A stretch of DNA of 16,210 bases from Sphingomonadales bacterium (GTDB lineage: Bacteria; Pseudomonadota; Alphaproteobacteria; Sphingomonadales; Sphingomonadaceae). Both the position numbers and the translations under genes were made by a program. The stretch spans positions 1 through 16,210 of the forward strand of contig RDXA01000353.1 in the NCBI GenBank assembly GCA_004292705.1, written 5' to 3'. A model generated the notes under the pieces. The model had not been told where the DNA came from and made no database searches. It worked only from the letters and a program-made list of their open reading frames with translations. This document shows positions 1 to 8,045 of the stretch, in pieces (within the stretch, counting starts at the first letter, position 1; the number at the start of each line of letters is the position of its first letter).

Positions 1-635
1 AAGCCCTTGATCGCCCAGGCCCGCCAATGCTTCGCGATCTGTCCGGTGTCCCACTGCTCGCGCCCGATCACGCCGCCTCCGACGATGAAGGCACCGAAGT
101 GGAAGCACCCGTCGCGCGGCTCCAGCAAGTGGCGGTCAAGCCAGATAACGTAAGGAACAGAGAGTATTACGAGAGGCAGAATCGCGATGGTCAGCACCTC
201 CATCGCGAACAGGTAATTGCCCGACCAGTACCAGCGGGCAAGGCCGTAAAAGGCCGCCAGCAGCGCCCAGGTCGTCCACAGGCCAACCAGTTTGATGACC
301 GCCACCGGCATGACTTCGGCCAGCGGGCGGGCCAGCTTCCAGTTGATGCCGGTCGAGGGGCGCAGATGCACCTTGTCGACAAACACAGACCACAAGGCCA
401 TCGGCAAAGCGGTGAACAGCATCGCGGCCAGCGCGGAATAAGGGCCTGAAAGAACGCCTCTTTCGCCCGAAAATCCACCTCCTAGACCCAGCACGCCGGC
501 AATCTCGGGATAGGATCGCGCGAAGAGGATCCACCCGCACAGTCCTGCCAGCCCGGCGAGGCCGACGCCGGTGGAGACATCGCTTTCCGGGAGCCGGGAG
601 CGCAAGGAAGGTTCGTGGGTGAGCGGCGCAGTCAT
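1..635 (-). CDS. Multi-pass inner-membrane protein, N-terminal part (runs off left edge)
   Basis: The frame is open from the ATG at 635 (directly preceded by an in-frame GTG at 638) to the window edge, giving 211 residues without a stop. Hydrophobic stretches at about residues 22-40, 65-85, 110-133 and 143-165 predict at least four membrane helices, with a basic, proline-rich cytoplasmic-looking start. After the fourth helix comes a polar segment with motif LDRHLLEPRDG (166-176) and HFGAF (179-183). That layout reminds me of membrane methyltransferases of the isoprenylcysteine type annotated in sphingomonads, but I see no catalytic motif in this part, so function is unassigned. It follows bamB by 115 bases on the same strand and may share its transcript. 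Two competing open frames on the same strand (136-732, 191-478) are Arg/Cys-rich and look like shadows. Confidence 0.7.
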   Translation of the reverse strand, partial: MTAPLTHEPSLRSRLPESDVSTGVGLAGLAGLCGWILFARSYPEIAGVLGLGGGFSGERGVLSGPYSALAAMLFTALPMALWSVFVDKVHLRPSTGINWKLARPLAEVMPVAVIKLVGLWTTWALLAAFYGLARWYWSGNYLFAMEVLTIAILPLVILSVPYVIWLDRHLLEPRDGCFHFGAFIVGGGVIGREQWDTGQIAKHWRAWAIKG

Positions 636-750
636 CACCGCAACGCTCTACAGCAATAAGGGTTAACAGCTCGGCAAAGCAGCGCCACAAGATGCGCAAA
701 AGGTGCCGATAAGCGGCCTGTCCGCTCCACACGCCCCTTCAATCTGGGCG

Positions 751-2097
751 CTACCTCCAGGCGTGGATCGTCCCGCTGTCGTCCATCAGATACAGGTATC
801 CGTCCGCCACTAGCGGCGGCAGGCTGACCGGCTGATCGATATCTGCAAACAGCGAGGCAGAGCCTTCGCCCGCGCTCACCTTCCAGACCTCGCCTTCAGA
901 GCTGGCCACCCACAGCTGGCCGCCAGCAAGCACCGGGCCGGTCCAGAAGATCGGGCCCTTCTTGTCTTCCTCGTCACGATAGCGCTGGAGCTGGGTGATC
1001 CAGCGCACCCGGCCCGATGAGCGGGCAATGGCCAGCAGCCGCGCGTCGTCCGTCAGAGTAAAGATCCACTCGCCCGCAATCGCCGGGGTGGAGATACCGG
1101 CGAGGTTGAGTTCCCAGATGCGCTGGCCGGTGACCAGTTCATAGGCGGCCATGCGTCCGCCCTGCCCCAGCGCATAGACGCGGCCCGAATCGATGATCGG
1201 ATCGGCGTCGATATCGGTGATCGAACCGACCGTGGTCGAGATATTGGTGCGCGCCAGCGCGTCGGACCACAGCGTCCGGCCATTCTCGTAACGGTAGGCC
1301 GAAAGCTCTCCGCTCGAATAGCCTGCGACGATGGTGCCCTGCCCGGCGGAAGGCGCTGCCACGCCGAACACGCCCGACTGCGTGTTCGATCCGCTTTCGT
1401 CCCACACCAGCGCGCCATCATTGATGCCGAGCGAGATCAGCTGGTTGTCCTGCGTCATCACGAACAGCTGGCCGAAGGCGATCGTTGGCGATCCGCGCAG
1501 GGGCCCTGCGGGCTTGACCTTCCAGATCACCTCGCCGGTCTGAGCATCCAGTGCCTTGACCTCGCCCACCCCGTTGGTGGCGTAAACCTTGCCCGCTTCA
1601 TAGCTGACCCCGCCGCCGAATTCGGCCGGGGCCTGATCCTTGGTCATCTCGGCGTCGGCGCGGGTCCACAGCTTGGCACCGGTGTTCTTGTCGAAGGCGA
1701 CGATCACGCCGTCGGTCCCTTCGGCATACAGCTTGCCGCTGCCCACCACCGGGGATGAGGCAAGCCGCATCCGGTTGGTCGATCCGGCAACCTTGCCGGT
1801 CCACACCTTGGTCGGGTTTTCCGCGAGTGCGAGGTGGCCATAGGACTTGCTGGCCGAGCCGCCGGTCTGGGCCCATTCGGTATTGCTGCGTTGCGGCGGG
1901 AGCACCACCGAAATCGCGGCCAGCGCTGGATCGACTTCGGCCCCGCTCTCGATCCGCGACAGGATCGGCACGCGGTTGCCCACGGTTGGCGTCGTCTTTT
2001 CGTCCCCGCCGCCGAACAGCCCGCCCTTGCAGCCGGTCAGCCCCGCCGCCAACACGCCCGCGAGCAGCGCCGCACGCGCAAATCTTGAATGTTTCAT
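751..2097 (-). CDS. bamB: Outer-membrane assembly lipoprotein BamB-like (PQQ-type beta-propeller)
   Basis: The 448-residue product starts with a short basic segment and a lipoprotein signal; the lipobox LTGC places the lipidated Cys at residue 23. The rest is a repeated beta-propeller of the PQQ/WD-like kind, with recurring blades such as VVAFDKNTGAKLW, VKALDAQTGEVIW and LISLGINDGALVW, the A-x-D-x-x-T-G-x-x-x-W pattern of BamB. In the family, BamB is a periplasmic-facing lipoprotein that helps BamA insert beta-barrel proteins into the outer membrane. I chose the ATG at 2097, which has GGAACGG/GGACGG upstream; a TTG at 2112 would only add five residues before the signal. It lies 24 bases after a YfgM-like gene, the same pair as in E. 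coli yfgM-bamB, which strongly supports the assignment. A pyrroloquinoline quinone enzyme is unlikely because there is no catalytic extension. Confidence 0.9.
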   Translation of the reverse strand: MKHSRFARAALLAGVLAAGLTGCKGGLFGGGDEKTTPTVGNRVPILSRIESGAEVDPALAAISVVLPPQRSNTEWAQTGGSASKSYGHLALAENPTKVWTGKVAGSTNRMRLASSPVVGSGKLYAEGTDGVIVAFDKNTGAKLWTRADAEMTKDQAPAEFGGGVSYEAGKVYATNGVGEVKALDAQTGEVIWKVKPAGPLRGSPTIAFGQLFVMTQDNQLISLGINDGALVWDESGSNTQSGVFGVAAPSAGQGTIVAGYSSGELSAYRYENGRTLWSDALARTNISTTVGSITDIDADPIIDSGRVYALGQGGRMAAYELVTGQRIWELNLAGISTPAIAGEWIFTLTDDARLLAIARSSGRVRWITQLQRYRDEEDKKGPIFWTGPVLAGGQLWVASSEGEVWKVSAGEGSASLFADIDQPVSLPPLVADGYLYLMDDSGTIHAWR

Positions 2098-2121
2098 AAC
2101 CGTCCGTTCCAATCCCTCGTC

Positions 2122-2904
2122 CTATTCGGCCGCAGCGTTGCTGCCGCCATCCCCCTCGGACGTGACCCCTTCATCCTTGAGCAATTTCTCGACATCGACG
2201 ACCGCATCGACGCCCATCAGCCCCGCCATCTGGCGCGCGCGGCTGCGCAGTGTTTCGGGCTGATCCTCATCCTTGGCGATCGCGGCGAAGATCTTTCCCG
2301 CCTCGGCGCGATTGCCGCTTTCGAGGTGCGCCATCGCCACCAGCTCCCCGGCCGAGCCGAACCAGGGACTGCCCGGTTTGGCGAGGGCCGCAAGCTGCGC
2401 GATCACGTCGGCGGGCTTCATCCGATCAAAATTGATACTGACGTCGCGGATCCGGGCGAGATCGCGCAGCGCCGGAGGCGCATCGGCATCGTCAGCGATC
2501 TGCTTGTAGAGGCCGGTCGCCTTGGCGGTGTCCCCCGCCTCGAGCGCAGCGCCCGCCTGCATGAACCGCGCCGAGGCGCGGGCGCCGGGGGAATTGCCTG
2601 CGGCCAGCAGCGGGGCGGCCTTGTCCGAAGCCGTCGCAAAATCGCGCTGCTCCGCATAGTCGAGCGAGGAGATCAACGCCTCGGACTGCTTTTCCAGATC
2701 GGCCTCGGCATAGTGATCCCAGACCAGATAGCCGCCGAGCCCCGCAATCCCCAGCGTAATGACGCCCAGCACCTTGATTCCGTGATTGCGCAGGAAAGCG
2801 AGCACGGCATCTTCGCGAACGGCCTCGTCGATTTCGCGGATCAGCACTTCGTCCTCGCGCGTGGGCGACGGGGCCTGAGGGGTGGTGGTCGGAGTGCGTG
2901 CCAT
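2122..2904 (-). CDS. Membrane-anchored TPR protein, YfgM-like
   Basis: This 260-residue protein has a charged cytoplasmic N-terminus containing EVLIREIDEAVREDAV, one membrane helix at about residues 43-63 (GIKVLGVIT through LGGYLVW), and an alanine-rich helical periplasmic part resembling the tetratricopeptide-like domain (TPR_21) of YfgM. Repeating helix pairs are visible around AGAALEAGDTAKATGLYKQI and AMAHLESGNRAEAGKIFAAI. In E. coli YfgM is an inner-membrane partner of the Sec translocon and periplasmic chaperones. The ATG at 2904 has AAGG five bases upstream; an ATG at 2934 in the same frame adds ten residues but has no clear ribosome-binding site, so 2904 is preferred with moderate certainty. 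Its stop is 24 bases before bamB, implying one transcript. Confidence 0.85.
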   Translation of the reverse strand: MARTPTTTPQAPSPTREDEVLIREIDEAVREDAVLAFLRNHGIKVLGVITLGIAGLGGYLVWDHYAEADLEKQSEALISSLDYAEQRDFATASDKAAPLLAAGNSPGARASARFMQAGAALEAGDTAKATGLYKQIADDADAPPALRDLARIRDVSINFDRMKPADVIAQLAALAKPGSPWFGSAGELVAMAHLESGNRAEAGKIFAAIAKDEDQPETLRSRARQMAGLMGVDAVVDVEKLLKDEGVTSEGDGGSNAAAE

Positions 2905-3058
2905 GGGGGCCTTGGTGTTCCTCGTGTCTGTCATGCGCCGCAATACGGCGAAGGGCAGCGCGCTCTTTAGGCAGGTGTAGCCTCGCGCGCAATGGCACCG
3001 GCGCGTGCGGTACGGCATGGCGGGCGGCAATTGAACCGGGGATGAAGGGCGCGGCGCA

Positions 3059-4207
3059 TCAGAACGGGCGACCCATCGCCGCCGCATAAACCGCTTCGTA
3101 ACGCGCGAGCATGGCGGCCAGGTCAAATTCGGTGCGGGCGCGCGTCTGATTGGCGATACCGATGGCGGCGCGCAGATCAGGGTCGGTAGCCAGCGCGCCG
3201 AGCGCCTGGCCAAGCGCGGGCACATCGCCCGGCGGGGTCACATGCGCGCGGTTTGCCTCGGCCAGGATCGTGCGGATATCGCCAACGTCAGGCGCGGCCA
3301 CCGGCAGACCCGCGGCCATGGCCTCGACCACCGACAGCGGGAACTGTTCCGAGGCCGAGGACAGCGCGAAGATATCGAACAGCCCAGTGACCCGCGCCGG
3401 ATCGACCGCACCGGGCAGATGGACGCGCGCAGCGATGCCGAGGCGTGCGGCCGCCGCAAGGATGGCACCCCGTTCCGGCCCCTCGCCGCAGATCACGAGG
3501 TGCCAGTCGGGCGGGAAGGCGGCAAAGGCCGCAACCAGATCGGGCAGCCGCTTGACCGGGCGAAGACCCGCAAGCGTGCCGACCCAGAACTGCCCCTCAG
3601 GCTTGACGATGGGCAGCGCCGCCGGATCGGGCGGGGCAGCGAAGGCGGCGGTGTCGATCCCGTTCGGGATACGGGTCACACGCGCGGGCGGTTGGTGCCA
3701 GATGCCGCGCGCGATGCGTTCAAGCCCGGTCGATGGCACGATCAACCGTGATGCCCGGCCCAGCGCGGCCCGGCGATAGAGGTTGCGGGCTGGTTTCAGG
3801 CGCTCGGCTTCGTCCTCGTTGAAGCCGTCCTCGTGATGCACCAGCGGAGGCAGGCGATAGGCGTCGGCGAAAACACGATGCGCCATCACCACGTCCATCG
3901 CGCCCCAGTTATAGGTGCACACCAGGTCAAAGCCGCGGAGCGCCCTGGCGAGGCGCGCCAGCCGTCCGGGGGTGGGTCTGCCTTTGAGCGAAGGGAAACC
4001 GGTGGGGTAATCGACCGGCACCGCAGGCGCGATCAGCGCTGCTGCCCCCATGGCCTGCGGTTCGGCAGAGATAATGGTGTGGTGAAGCCGCCCGCCCCAT
4101 GCGTTCATCAGCCGGGCGCAACGCACTTCCTTGCCACCGGGCGAGAAGGTCGAATGGCAGTGCAGGATGCGCGGAATATTCCCGCCGGGCCCGGCGCTCT
4201 GGCTCAC
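3059..4207 (-). CDS. Glycosyltransferase, GT4/GT-B family
   Basis: A 382-residue GT-B enzyme. The N-terminal half has a short FSPGGKEV segment (21-28), as in the acceptor-side glycine-rich loop of GT4 enzymes. The C-terminal donor domain carries IPNGID (180-185), GTLAGLRPVKR (210-220), GEGPERG (241-247) and an E-x7-E motif, E287 to E295, within SEQFPLSVVEAMAAGLPV, which in this family binds the nucleotide-sugar. The sugar and acceptor cannot be read from sequence; a role in cell-envelope or lipid glycosylation is a guess. The start is taken as GTG at 4207, which overlaps the TGA of the upstream hydrolase gene (GTGA). The frame stays open further upstream but there it is antisense-like Arg/Gly-rich sequence inside the hydrolase gene. 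No signal peptide, so cytoplasmic or membrane-associated. Confidence 0.88.
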   Translation of the reverse strand: MSQSAGPGGNIPRILHCHSTFSPGGKEVRCARLMNAWGGRLHHTIISAEPQAMGAAALIAPAVPVDYPTGFPSLKGRPTPGRLARLARALRGFDLVCTYNWGAMDVVMAHRVFADAYRLPPLVHHEDGFNEDEAERLKPARNLYRRAALGRASRLIVPSTGLERIARGIWHQPPARVTRIPNGIDTAAFAAPPDPAALPIVKPEGQFWVGTLAGLRPVKRLPDLVAAFAAFPPDWHLVICGEGPERGAILAAAARLGIAARVHLPGAVDPARVTGLFDIFALSSASEQFPLSVVEAMAAGLPVAAPDVGDIRTILAEANRAHVTPPGDVPALGQALGALATDPDLRAAIGIANQTRARTEFDLAAMLARYEAVYAAAMGRPF

Positions 4208-5073
4208 TCCACCCCGTCCAGCAACGCAAGAATCGCCGCGCGCACGTCTGGCTCGTCGAGCGTGGGGGCGTGGCCGACGCGCGGCACGGTGATGGTGCGC
4301 ATCGCCGGGTTGCGCACGCCCATCTGCTTGACCGTGTCCTCGCTCAAAAGATCCGACAGCGCGCCGCGCACCAGCAGCATCGGCACACCTCGCAACGCCT
4401 CGAATGCCAGCCACAGGTTGGGCGGCGCGGCATTGCCGGGTTTGGCGAAAGGTTCGGCGATGGCCATGTCGTAATCGAAGACGATCCGCCCGTTCTGGCT
4501 CACCACCATGGTGCGCTTGGCCATCTCGAGCCACTGATCGAGATCGAAATCGGGGAAGGCCGCGCCGTGGGCTTCGGCCAGCCCGCGCGCGGCGTGCACC
4601 CAGGTGGGATAGGAGCGGCCCTGCCCGACATAACCCGAAATGCGCGCGACGCCCTCCGCATCGACCTCGGGGCCGACGTCATTCATGACGACGGCCGCCA
4701 TGCGCCCCGGCTTGCTCGCAGCCATCAGCATCGTCATCAGCCCGCCCATCGAGGTGCCGACCACCACGAAGCGATCAATCCCCTGTTCGGCGAGCAGCTT
4801 TTCCACATCCGCGACATAGGTGACGGGAGAATAGCTGTCCGAATCGGGGGCATAGTCCGAAAGGCCGCGGCCCCGCATCTCGGGCACGATCACCCGGCGG
4901 GTCGCAGCCAGTGCCTCGGCCAGCGCCGCAAAATCGCGGGCATTGCGCGTCAGGCCGTGCATGCACAGCACCGGGAGCTTCGCCGGAGACCCGTCCGGCC
5001 CGGGATAGTTGCGGTAATGCAGATCAAGCCCGTCGCTGCTGGTCCAGTAGCGATCTTCGTATGTGGCAGCCAT
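4204..5073 (-). CDS. Alpha/beta-fold hydrolase
   Basis: A 289-residue alpha/beta hydrolase. The oxyanion-region CMHGLTRNARDF lies at 37-48; the nucleophile elbow is GTSMGG with Ser108; the acid is probably Asp241 in RGALSD; the histidine is His268 in VGHAP. The cap lies roughly at 135-225. These complete a Ser-Asp-His triad, so it should be an active esterase, lipase or C-C/C-X hydrolase of the MhpC/PldB-like group; the substrate is not predictable. The ATG at 5073 has AGAGGGAA about 12 bases upstream, and translation is divergent from selO, whose start is only 74 bases away. It is translationally coupled to the downstream glycosyltransferase, which may mean both act on one lipid or glycan, but that is inference. 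Confidence 0.88.
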   Translation of the reverse strand: MAATYEDRYWTSSDGLDLHYRNYPGPDGSPAKLPVLCMHGLTRNARDFAALAEALAATRRVIVPEMRGRGLSDYAPDSDSYSPVTYVADVEKLLAEQGIDRFVVVGTSMGGLMTMLMAASKPGRMAAVVMNDVGPEVDAEGVARISGYVGQGRSYPTWVHAARGLAEAHGAAFPDFDLDQWLEMAKRTMVVSQNGRIVFDYDMAIAEPFAKPGNAAPPNLWLAFEALRGVPMLLVRGALSDLLSEDTVKQMGVRNPAMRTITVPRVGHAPTLDEPDVRAAILALLDGVE

Positions 5074-5147
5074 GTTGCGGCGAGGTTCCCTCTGGTCCAA
5101 GTGGCACGCAGCTTGCGCGCGCCCGCGCTTGTCCCCACTATCGCGGG

Positions 5148-6545
5148 ATGAGCGAGCCTGTGCAACACCCGGATTTCTCCGTCCCCTATCGCGGCGATCC
5201 CGCCATCCTGACGCTGGCGGACTGGCTGGGAGACGTGGTCGCCCCGGCGGACTTTCCTGCCGTAGATCTGCGCTGGCGCAACGACCAAGCGGCCGCAAGC
5301 GTCGGTCTGGCGGATCTTTCCGAGGAGGCGTGGACCGCGCATTTCGGGCGCTTTGCGCCCTTGCCGGGCAACCTGCCGCACCCGCTGGCGCTGCGCTATC
5401 ACGGCCACCAGTTCCGGGTCTACAACCCCGAGATCGGCGACGGGCGCGGGTTCTTGTTTGCCCAGATGCGGGATGGTCGCGGGCGTCTGATGGATCTTGG
5501 CACCAAGGGATCGGGGACGACACCATGGAGCCGTTCCGGCGATGGCCGCCTTACCCTGAAAGGCGCAGTGCGCGAAATTCTGGCGACCGAGATGCTGGAG
5601 GCGCTGGGCGTCAACACCTCGAAGACCTTCAGCGTCATCGAGACTGGCGAAAAGCTGTGGCGGGGCGACGAGCCGAGCCCCACACGCTCCGCCGTGCTGG
5701 TGCGTCTCAGTCATTCGCATATCCGCATCGGCACCTTCCAGCGTCTGCTGGCGCTGGAGGACGCGGACGCCATGGCGGCCCTCATCGACTATTGCCTTGC
5801 CCAATTCTCCGCTCCGCCGCCGCCCGATGATGCCCCTGCGCGGGGCGAGCCAGCGGTCAGGCTGATGCATGCCGTGGTCGAACGCATGGCCGATCTTGCG
5901 GCGAGTTACATGGTCGCAGGCTTCGTCCACGGCGTGCTCAACACCGACAACATGAACGTGACGGGCGAGAGCTTCGATTATGGCCCGTGGCGCTGGCTGC
6001 CCGAGTGGGATCCGGGCTTTACCGCCGCCTATTTCGACCACGCGGGCCTCTATGCCTTCGGCCGCCAGCCCGAGGCACTGCACTGGAACTGCGGACAGCT
6101 GGCGGTGGCTCTGCGCCTGCACGCCGAAACGGCGCCGCTGGTGGCCGCACTGGAGCGCTTCGGGCCGCTCTACATGGACGCGGTGGCGCGGCGGTGGTGC
6201 TGGCGGCTCGGTGTGGTGCCGCAAGGGATTGAGGAAGATACCCAGCTCGTTGCCGGGTGCGAGGCACAGATGCGCGCAGGCGCAGCGCAGCCTGATGCCT
6301 TCTTCTTCGCGCATCGCGGGGCGCGCGGATTGCCCGAGGCATTCAAGCATTACCAGCCGGTCGGGGACACTCACCCCTATTGGTCGGACGAGGCCCCGCA
6401 ATCGCTGCTGATCGAGGAGGTCGAGGCGATCTGGGCCGCGATCGACGAGCGCGACGATTGGGGCCCGCTCCACGCCAAGGTCGGCGCCCTCAGGCGCATG
6501 GGCGAAGCTCACGGCCCGGCGCCCGCACCGGCCGGTCATGCTTAG
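5148..6545 (+). CDS. selO: SelO-family protein adenylyltransferase (YdiU/UPF0061), short form
   Basis: A 465-residue member of the SelO pseudokinase family, which transfers AMP from ATP to Ser/Thr/Tyr side chains. Visible landmarks are YHGHQF (84-89), the nucleotide-binding LGTKGSGTTPWSRSGDGR (117-134, Lys120), LVRLSHSHIRIGTFQ (184-198), the catalytic-loop-like HGVLNTDNM (261-269) and the metal-binding DYGP (277-280), followed by EWDPGFT and YAFGRQPEALHWN (302-314). The core therefore looks active. The C-terminus ends with a proline/alanine-rich tail (456-465) and I do not see the NPxYVxRN segment or the terminal Cys pair that E. coli-type SelO has. The start at 5148 fits the family N-terminus. 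A possible core promoter, TTGCGC then CACTAT at 17 bases, would leave almost no leader. Family members respond to oxidative stress. Confidence 0.92.
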   Translation: MSEPVQHPDFSVPYRGDPAILTLADWLGDVVAPADFPAVDLRWRNDQAAASVGLADLSEEAWTAHFGRFAPLPGNLPHPLALRYHGHQFRVYNPEIGDGRGFLFAQMRDGRGRLMDLGTKGSGTTPWSRSGDGRLTLKGAVREILATEMLEALGVNTSKTFSVIETGEKLWRGDEPSPTRSAVLVRLSHSHIRIGTFQRLLALEDADAMAALIDYCLAQFSAPPPPDDAPARGEPAVRLMHAVVERMADLAASYMVAGFVHGVLNTDNMNVTGESFDYGPWRWLPEWDPGFTAAYFDHAGLYAFGRQPEALHWNCGQLAVALRLHAETAPLVAALERFGPLYMDAVARRWCWRLGVVPQGIEEDTQLVAGCEAQMRAGAAQPDAFFFAHRGARGLPEAFKHYQPVGDTHPYWSDEAPQSLLIEEVEAIWAAIDERDDWGPLHAKVGALRRMGEAHGPAPAPAGHA

Positions 6546-6550
6546 GTATC

Positions 6551-6615
6551 TCTGCCCCTCTTTCCTTTGGCCGCCAACCGCGATACCGCGCGCTTGGTCG
6601 TATGACAGGGGCAGA
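6551..6615. repeat. 9-base inverted repeat in selO-astD spacer
   Basis: TCTGCCCCT at 6551-6559 is matched by its exact inverse AGGGGCAGA at 6607-6615, with 47 bases between. Both arms fall in the 87-base space between selO and astD, ending 17 bases before the astD start codon. It could be a long-range RNA hairpin that occludes ribosome entry or two regulator half-sites; no function is shown. Confidence 0.4.
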
Positions 6616-6632
6616 CAGGCAGACATCGGCGC

Positions 6633-8045
6633 GTGAGCGATAACATCATCATCTCCTTCGAGCCTGCGAGCGGCGAAGAATTGTGGCGCGGGCCTATCGC
6701 GGACGTCGATGCCGCTGTCTCCACTGCGCGCCGCGCCTGGGCCCCGTGGGCTGCGCGCGCGCTGACCGAACGGATCGAGGTGCTGCGCGTTTTCGCCAAC
6801 ACGGTGCGCCGCGATGGCGAAATGCTGGCGGAACTGATCGCCCGCGAGGCAGGCAAGCCCCTGTGGGAAGCCCGCAACGAGATCGACTCCGTGGTCAACA
6901 AGGTCGATATCTCGGTGCAGGCCTATGCCGAGCGCACCGGCAAGAAGAAACTCGATGCGGGCGTCGGCGCGAGCGCGGCGCTGCGCCACAAGCCCCATGG
7001 GGTGATGGCGGTGCTCGGCCCCTACAATTTCCCCGCGCACCTTCCGAACGGGCACATTGTCCCGGCCCTGATCGCGGGCAATGCGGTGCTGTTCAAACCG
7101 TCGGAAAAGACTCCCGCGGTGGGCGAGGCGCTGGTCGCCGCGCTCCACCGGGCCGGTGTCCCAGAAGACGTGATCCAGCTCGTCGTCGGCGGGCCGGAGG
7201 AAGGCAGGGCGCTGGTCGTCCATCCGGGAGTGGACGGCGTGCTGTTCACCGGCTCGGCGCAGGCCGGGATCGCGATCAACCGCAAGCTCGCCGCCAACCC
7301 GGGCAAGATCGTCGCGCTGGAAATGGGCGGAAACAACCCGATTGTCGTCACCGATACGCCCAAACTGGCCGATGCTGCCGCGCTGATCGTCCAGAGCGCC
7401 TTTGCCACCGCCGGGCAGCGGTGCACCGCCGCACGGCGGCTGATCGTCAAGGATTCGGTCTACGACCCGCTGATGGCCGAACTCGTGCCGCTCGCGCGCA
7501 AGCTGATGGTCGGCGATCCGCTCGGCGAACCGCAGCCTTTCATGGGCCCGGTGATCGACAACGACACCGCCGAGCGGCTGATGGAAAGCTTCGTCGCCCT
7601 GATCACCGCCGGGGGCCGTCCGCTGCTGAACATGCGCCGTTCGGTGCCGGATCTCCCCTTCCTCAGCCCCGGGATCATCGACGTTACCGACGTGCCCGAC
7701 CGCCCGGACATCGAGCTGTTCGGCCCGCTGCTGCAAGTGATCCGTGTCCCCGATCTCGACGCCGCGATTACCGAGGCGAACAACACCCGCTTCGGCTTGT
7801 CGGCCTCGCTGATCGGTGGCTCGCCCGATGATTACGGGCGGTTCTGGGCGAATATCCGGGCCGGAATCATCAACTGGAACTCGGCCACCAACGGGGCGTC
7901 GTCCAAGGCACCTTTCGGCGGCATCGGCCTCTCCGGCAACCACCGCCCGGCCGCCTATTACGCGGCCGATTACTGCGCCTATCCGGTCGCCAGCACCGAG
8001 ATGGACCAGCCGCGTGCAACGATCAATGTGGGCCTGCGGCCCTAG
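6633..8045 (+). CDS. astD: N-succinylglutamate 5-semialdehyde dehydrogenase
   Basis: The 470-residue product is an NAD-dependent aldehyde dehydrogenase that best fits AstD, the fourth step of the arginine succinyltransferase (AST) route, oxidising N-succinylglutamate semialdehyde to N-succinylglutamate. Motifs: GPYNFPAHLPNGHIVPALIAGN (129-150, Asn132), FKPSEKTP (154-161), FTGS (205-208), the general base Glu230 in LEMGGNNP, and catalytic Cys264 in AGQRCTAARRL. GPYNFPAHLPNGHI and LEMGGNNPI are typical of AstD compared with other aldehyde dehydrogenases. The start is GTG at 6633, a few residues before the family's usual beginning; the ribosome site is weak. Other ast genes are not in the window. 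It follows selO by 87 bases and ends convergently, sharing CTAG with the next gene. Confidence 0.92.
   Translation: MSDNIIISFEPASGEELWRGPIADVDAAVSTARRAWAPWAARALTERIEVLRVFANTVRRDGEMLAELIAREAGKPLWEARNEIDSVVNKVDISVQAYAERTGKKKLDAGVGASAALRHKPHGVMAVLGPYNFPAHLPNGHIVPALIAGNAVLFKPSEKTPAVGEALVAALHRAGVPEDVIQLVVGGPEEGRALVVHPGVDGVLFTGSAQAGIAINRKLAANPGKIVALEMGGNNPIVVTDTPKLADAAALIVQSAFATAGQRCTAARRLIVKDSVYDPLMAELVPLARKLMVGDPLGEPQPFMGPVIDNDTAERLMESFVALITAGGRPLLNMRRSVPDLPFLSPGIIDVTDVPDRPDIELFGPLLQVIRVPDLDAAITEANNTRFGLSASLIGGSPDDYGRFWANIRAGIINWNSATNGASSKAPFGGIGLSGNHRPAAYYAADYCAYPVASTEMDQPRATINVGLRP

Noticed and set aside
705..717. GCCG-CTTAT-CGGC hairpin followed by ACCTTTT after bamB (minus strand)
   Set aside because: The stem is only four base pairs, too weak to call a terminator.
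2935..3058. Possible sigma-70 promoter TTGCGC-N17-TAAAGA before the TPR gene
   Set aside because: Only three of six bases match in each box; a promoter is likely somewhere in this 124-base gap but this one is not supported.
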